This document shows, piece by piece, positions 44,551-48,445 of a DNA stretch of 48,445 bases. Source of the stretch: Lachnospiraceae bacterium (lineage in GTDB: Bacteria; Bacillota; Clostridia; Lachnospirales; Lachnospiraceae); the NCBI GenBank assembly GCA_024681595.1, contig JAILAN010000130.1, positions 1 through 48,445 on the forward strand. The letters are read 5' to 3'. The position numbers and the translations under genes are program-made. Position 1 is the stretch's first letter. Each line of letters starts with the position of its first letter. Below the pieces are notes generated by a model that saw nothing but the letters and a program-made list of their open reading frames with translations, made no database searches and was not told where the DNA came from.

Positions 44551-45436
44551 TACGTTATTCTATACGATCAAACAGGGCATTATAAACATATTCCGAAACA
44601 AATGGTTCTCGCTGGCGTCCATAGCTACGATAGGTGCCTGCCTGTTCCTGTTCGGACTGTTCTACTGTGTCGTTGCAAATTTTCAGAATATAGTTAAAAC
44701 TGCCGAGGAAGGGGTTTCCGTTACAGTCTTCTTTGATGAGGGCATAACCGCCGAAAGGATACAGGAGATAGGCAATCTGATCGATAAGAGACCTGAGGTT
44801 GCCAAAAAGGTCTACATATCGGCAGATGAAGCATGGGAAAGTTTCAAGGTTGAGTACCTCGGAGAATATGCTGACGGATTTACCGAGAATCCTCTGGCTG
44901 ATTCGTCAAGCTACGAGATATATATGTCTGATGTATCAATGCAGCCTGCACTGGTATCATACCTTGAGAGCATAGAGGGTGTCCGTACCGTAAACAGATC
45001 CGAAGTTACTGCCTCAACGCTCACGGGTGTCAATGCGCTCGTTGCCTATGTTTCGGTAGGTATAATAGCCATCCTGCTGGCAGTATCGGTATTCCTCATC
45101 AGTAATACGGTTACTATAGGAATCTCTGTCCGTAAGGAAGAGATCTCGATCATGAAATACATCGGAGCCACGGACTTTTTCGTCAGATCACCTTTTGTTA
45201 TAGAGGGTATGCTGATAGGCGCGATAGGTGCGCTTATCCCGGATGCCATAATCTATTTCTTATATAATTCGGTTCTCATCTTTATCAGGAACGAATTTAC
45301 CAGCCTTAACGAACTGCTGGTATTCCTGTCAATGGACCAGATATTCCATATCCTGCTTCCGCTATCCTTCGGGATAGGAGTAGGCATAGGCTTCCTCGGA
45401 TCCATTACCACGGTTAGAAAACATCTGAGAGTGTAA
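44540..45436 (+). CDS. ftsX: Cell-division protein FtsX
   Basis: 298-residue permease-like partner of FtsE: an N-terminal helix (about 20-43), a large extracellular loop (about 44-165) that in this family binds the coiled coil of the hydrolase, then three transmembrane helices in the C-terminal half. The start at 44540 (KISTLFYTIKQGIINIFRNKW) inside ftsE is taken, not the frame opening at 44501. Extracellular-loop residues are acidic (EEGVSVTVFFDEG). Followed after 10 bases by the coiled-coil peptidase. Confidence 0.94.
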   Translation: MKISTLFYTIKQGIINIFRNKWFSLASIATIGACLFLFGLFYCVVANFQNIVKTAEEGVSVTVFFDEGITAERIQEIGNLIDKRPEVAKKVYISADEAWESFKVEYLGEYADGFTENPLADSSSYEIYMSDVSMQPALVSYLESIEGVRTVNRSEVTASTLTGVNALVAYVSVGIIAILLAVSVFLISNTVTIGISVRKEEISIMKYIGATDFFVRSPFVIEGMLIGAIGALIPDAIIYFLYNSVLIFIRNEFTSLNELLVFLSMDQIFHILLPLSFGIGVGIGFLGSITTVRKHLRV

Positions 45437-45446
45437 AGTTTGCCGG

Positions 45447-46664
45447 ATGAGTAGTATCAAGCGGACAATTTGTGTCATCCTGACCGTTATACTTGCTTTT
45501 GTTTTTGTCGGGCAGAGCAGCTCTGCGCGGTGTGATGAACTGACCAATGACAGCATCCGCAAAAAGGAGGCCGAGATCAGCGAAGCCAAAAAAGAACGCG
45601 ATTCGCTCAAGGGCAATCTGACCGATGTCAAAAAGGTCAAGCAGGAACTGGAAAAATCCAAAAACGACCTGGATGCATATGTAACGGAGCTGGACAGCAA
45701 TGTTACCCAGATACAGTTAAAGATCGATGATCTGGAAATAAAGATAGCAGATAAAGAAGAAGAGATAGTTCAAAAAGAAGCCGAACTGGACGAAGCCATC
45801 AGGGTTCAGACCGAACAGTATGAGGCCATGAAAAAGAGGATCAAGTTCATGTACGAACAGGGAGATCTGATGTACATGGACCTGCTTTTTAACGCCAACA
45901 CATTCGGGGATATGCTCAACAAGGCCGAATACATAGAGGAACTGTCGGCATATGACAGGAGAAAACTGGACGAATATGTAGCATACACGAAGTACGTTAC
46001 GTTGTGTAAAGAGGAACTTGAGGAAGAAAAGGGCATCCTTGATGATACCAAAGCAGCTCAGGAACAGGAAAAAGCGGCGCTCGATGAGCTGATAGACACC
46101 AAAAAGGGCGAAATAGACAGGCTGAGCTCGGACATAACCAACAAAGAAGCGGCGATCGCCGAATATGAGGCAGAGATAGCCGCACAGAATGAGACCATAC
46201 AGGCTCTCGAGGCAGCAGTTGCCGAGGAGAGAAGAAGACTCGCCGAAGAACAGAACAGACGATACGACGGAGGAATGTTCACATTCCCCTGCCCCAACAT
46301 GAAGAGGGTATCGGATGAATACGGCTACAGGATACACCCCACTTTGGGCATCGAGAAATTCCATAACGGAGTCGATATGGCGGCCCCGTCAGGAAGCCCG
46401 ATCCTGGCAGCATATAACGGCAAGGTTGTTGCAGCTGATTACAGTTCGACCATGGGAAATTATATAATGATCAACCATGGTGACGGACTTTATACGATAT
46501 ATATGCATGCTTCCGCACTATACGTATCAAAAGGGCAGGAAGTATCCAAAGGACAGACGATAGCTGCTGTCGGATCAACGGGGCGTTCTACCGGACCGCA
46601 CCTTCATTTCGGAGTGCGCAGAGACGGTAACTATGTGAACCCGTGGCAGTATCTGAGCAGATAG
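45447..46664 (+). CDS. Secreted coiled-coil M23 (LytM) peptidoglycan endopeptidase
   Basis: 405 residues. Signal peptide (about 6-31), a very long Lys/Glu coiled coil (about 35-265) and a C-terminal LytM/M23 domain (about 285-405) with zinc ligands in HNGVDMAAP (His and Asp), and HLHFGV plus GYRIHPTLG at its start. The plan is that of EnvC/PcsB/CwlO-class hydrolases activated by FtsEX, and the gene is directly after ftsX. All M23 ligand positions (HxxxD ... HxH) are visible, so unlike EnvC it should be catalytically active. The stretch LYTIYMHASALYVSKGQ is typical. Ribosome-binding site weak. Confidence 0.92.
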   Translation: MSSIKRTICVILTVILAFVFVGQSSSARCDELTNDSIRKKEAEISEAKKERDSLKGNLTDVKKVKQELEKSKNDLDAYVTELDSNVTQIQLKIDDLEIKIADKEEEIVQKEAELDEAIRVQTEQYEAMKKRIKFMYEQGDLMYMDLLFNANTFGDMLNKAEYIEELSAYDRRKLDEYVAYTKYVTLCKEELEEEKGILDDTKAAQEQEKAALDELIDTKKGEIDRLSSDITNKEAAIAEYEAEIAAQNETIQALEAAVAEERRRLAEEQNRRYDGGMFTFPCPNMKRVSDEYGYRIHPTLGIEKFHNGVDMAAPSGSPILAAYNGKVVAADYSSTMGNYIMINHGDGLYTIYMHASALYVSKGQEVSKGQTIAAVGSTGRSTGPHLHFGVRRDGNYVNPWQYLSR

Positions 46665-46677
46665 GAACAGGAGTAAA

Positions 46678-47940
46678 ATGGAAACAGAATCATCAAGGGC
46701 CGAGGAAATAAGGTCTATAGAACACAGTGCCGGAAAAAAAGGACTGATTATAGGACTGCTTATTGGCATGGTATCCATGTTCATACTTTTCGGAGGATAC
46801 CTGGCAATATCGAGGTATGTGACAACTACTGCCGACAGTGCCTCATCTGAGATATTAGGCAGCAAAGAGATACGCAAGGTCAATGAGATCGTAAAACAGA
46901 TAAACAGGAATTTTTACAGTTATTCCGAAGACACCCGGACAGATGACCTGACAGAGGGTATTTACCGGGGAATAGTCGCATCACTCAACGATCCATATTC
47001 CGAATACTATTCAAAAGAAGAGCTTAGAGCTGCACTGGATGATTCCGAGGGGATCTCCTACGGGATCGGATGCTATGTATCCATAGACAAGGAAACGAAC
47101 ATGCCTATGGTGGCAGGTGTCATGGAGGAATCACCCGCACAACAGGCCGGGATCCGTGACGGTGATATCATTGCAATGGTGGACGGAGAATCCACTATGG
47201 GTCTGACGCTGACCAGAGTAGTATCCATGATCAAGGGCCTTGAGGGGACAAGCGTTCATATCAGTATCTACAGGGAAGGCGAGCCGGATTATCTCGAATT
47301 TGACATCACGAGGGGCAAGCTCATCGAGACCAGTACTGTTACTTACGGGACACTCCTTGATGATGAGAGTATTGGATATCTCAAGATATCGGAGTTCAGT
47401 GACGTTACGCTGGATCAGTATCTGGAAGCCATGGCTGATCTGGAATCGCAGAATATCAAGGGCCTGGTACTCGATCTTCGTAACAATCACGGAGGAAATC
47501 TTGATACTGTTGTCGACATAGCACGCAGGATACTTCCGCAGGGTATAGTGGTTTACACAGAGGATAAAAAAGGACGCCGTGAGAATTTTGAATGTGACGG
47601 CAAACACGAACTGGATCTGCCGCTCGTGGTGCTTACCAATGAATACACCGCATCTGCAGCAGAGATCCTGGCAGGATCCATACAGGATTACAACAAAGGA
47701 ACACTGGTCGGAACTACTACTTTCGGCAAAGGAATAGTACAGAGGATCATCAGCTTAAGCGATAAATCGGCCGTCAAGCTGACAATAAGCGCATACTTTA
47801 CCCCATCGGGCAGAAATATCCAGGGTACGGGCATAGAACCGGATATCGAGATAGAATACGATTATGATACCGCTCTGGAGACCGGAGAGGACAACCAGGT
47901 CAACAAAGCAGTGGAACTGATCAAAGAACAGATCAAATAA
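46678..47940 (+). CDS. S41-family C-terminal processing protease (CtpA-like)
   Basis: 420 residues. One membrane helix (about 21-45), a charged linker, an N-terminal helical region, a PDZ domain (about 130-210; GIRDGDIIAMVDGESTMGLTL), and the S41 core with catalytic Ser in TNEYTASAAEILAGS and Lys in TTFGKGIVQ. Cleaves C-terminal tails of exported proteins; in other bacteria the family controls cell-wall hydrolase levels, which suits its place behind an M23 hydrolase. The sequence CAGGAG lies just before the start. It follows the peptidase gene by 14 bases. Confidence 0.94.
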   Translation: METESSRAEEIRSIEHSAGKKGLIIGLLIGMVSMFILFGGYLAISRYVTTTADSASSEILGSKEIRKVNEIVKQINRNFYSYSEDTRTDDLTEGIYRGIVASLNDPYSEYYSKEELRAALDDSEGISYGIGCYVSIDKETNMPMVAGVMEESPAQQAGIRDGDIIAMVDGESTMGLTLTRVVSMIKGLEGTSVHISIYREGEPDYLEFDITRGKLIETSTVTYGTLLDDESIGYLKISEFSDVTLDQYLEAMADLESQNIKGLVLDLRNNHGGNLDTVVDIARRILPQGIVVYTEDKKGRRENFECDGKHELDLPLVVLTNEYTASAAEILAGSIQDYNKGTLVGTTTFGKGIVQRIISLSDKSAVKLTISAYFTPSGRNIQGTGIEPDIEIEYDYDTALETGEDNQVNKAVELIKEQIK

Positions 47941-47959
47941 TCACCTTAAGAGGTTTAAT

Positions 47960-48445
47960 ATGAAAAAGAGCACAATAGTACATATCGTGATCCTGTCGCT
48001 GATCGTGATAATAGTGATAATAGCGGTTTTCAGGCTGGCCAGATGGAATTCGGGAGCCTATAACAGAGACAAAGATGTTGCCCAGGTGGATCCCTCGGAA
48101 TTTGACGTAGAGGTCCTGGATATGATCATCCCCATGGAGTCAAACAGATTCGAAGGTCACGAGGATGACGGAGAACTGAATATACTTTGCATCGGGAATA
48201 ACCCGTTTTCAGATGACAGATCGGATAAAGGACTGGCCAATCTGATCGGTGAAAAGACCAATGCTACGGTGTACGACGCCGCATTCCCGGATTCATCGAC
48301 ATGTTATCATAATGTTCCGATAAATCCCGGATTTCCGTGGGACCATTATAATCTGCCCTCTATAGGAGCAGCGCTGGTATCGAACAATTTCATTCCGATG
48401 GAATCGGCATATGAGTATATGGAGGACAAGGAAAAGTACCGTTCT
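47960..48445 (+). CDS. Membrane-anchored SGNH/GDSL-like protein (3' partial)
   Basis: An open frame from ATG 47960 that runs off the window end (162 codons seen). One N-terminal transmembrane helix (about 6-25; rich in I, V, L), an acidic linker and then ELNILCIGNNPFSDDRSDKG followed by LANLIGEKTNATVYDAAFPDSS, like the first blocks of SGNH hydrolases; where GDS is expected the frame reads GNN, so the nucleophile Ser is not obvious. It may be an esterase acting on envelope polymers or a non-catalytic relative. AAGAGG is upstream; it follows the S41 gene by 19 bases. Confidence 0.6.
   Translation, partial: MKKSTIVHIVILSLIVIIVIIAVFRLARWNSGAYNRDKDVAQVDPSEFDVEVLDMIIPMESNRFEGHEDDGELNILCIGNNPFSDDRSDKGLANLIGEKTNATVYDAAFPDSSTCYHNVPINPGFPWDHYNLPSIGAALVSNNFIPMESAYEYMEDKEKYRS

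Noticed and set aside
45717-46364. Minus-strand frame of 215 codons opposite the M23 gene
   Set aside because: Caused by the biased coiled-coil coding; Cys/Phe/Leu-rich composition without any motif.

Overview
The window reads as chromosomal DNA of a low-to-mid GC, Gram-positive anaerobe of the Clostridia, most likely a motile, polysaccharide-using member of the Lachnospiraceae (Butyrivibrio/Roseburia-like). The inference rests on the HrcA/CIRCE heat-shock operon, an ireB-ruvX-DUF1292 block, a type III glutamine synthetase, a ThiI without rhodanese domain beside a NifS-type desulfurase, an intracellular GH115 glucuronidase, YjfB and acyl-ACP thioesterase families. This is family and gene-order recognition, not a database match. 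Both ends are cut: the window opens inside a cysteine desulfurase gene and closes inside an SGNH-like membrane protein. I see no phage, IS element, CRISPR array, rRNA or integrase, and no gene-free stretch above 300 bases.

Layout. 0-4 kb: desulfurase-thiI, a convergent HPr-like gene and mtaB. 4-11.5 kb: a tightly packed + strand operon with many start/stop overlaps (ireB, ruvX, DUF1292, RNase J, YlbF-like, YceG-like stub, trmR-like, trhP-like, glnN). Apart from the RNase J and YlbF genes, its order follows the B. subtilis yrzL-yrrK-yrzB-yrrL-yrrM-yrrN/O block. 11.5-14.1 kb: a DUF1905/cysteine-peptidase-like fusion, an aminotransferase and a PAP2 phosphatase. 14.1-20.5 kb: a histone-H1-like Lys/Ala/Pro protein with its own promoter and terminator, then CIRCE-hrcA-grpE-dnaK-dnaJ-nth. 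20.5-25 kb: a membrane-anchored helical protein, an unlisted 34-residue membrane peptide, a VanW protein, then an AIR-synthase C-half/Lrp/aminotransferase operon closed by a strong terminator. 25-36.5 kb: GH115, two hybrid histidine kinases and a diguanylate cyclase fused to a sugar-binding domain, interleaved with a ferredoxin-GNAT fusion, tRNA-Gln(CTG) and mnmA. 36.5-42.3 kb: a lethal-factor-like metallopeptidase, MATE transporter, FAD oxidoreductase, maf, thioesterase and cvfB-like gene. 42.3-48.4 kb: a yjfB-like motility gene with a sigma-D-like promoter on the minus strand, then a PucR/CdaR-type regulator, ftsE, ftsX, a coiled-coil M23 peptidase, an S41 protease and the partial SGNH-like protein.

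How the genes fit together. tRNA modification recurs: ThiI (s4U8), MtaB (ms2t6A37), TrhP/TrmR (ho5U/mo5U34) and MnmA (s2U34), with a desulfurase that could supply sulfur. The right end is a cell-wall-remodelling unit in which FtsEX probably drives the coiled-coil M23 hydrolase. The centre joins hemicellulose breakdown to signalling; the most distinctive element is a soluble diguanylate cyclase with a LacI-type sugar-binding domain close to a xylan-glucuronidase gene. No single undescribed system stands out with certainty. The best leads are that sugar-sensing cyclase neighbourhood, the DUF1905-peptidase fusion, the Crh-like HPr without its active-site His, the orphan AIR-synthase half, the short YceG protein and the small membrane peptide.
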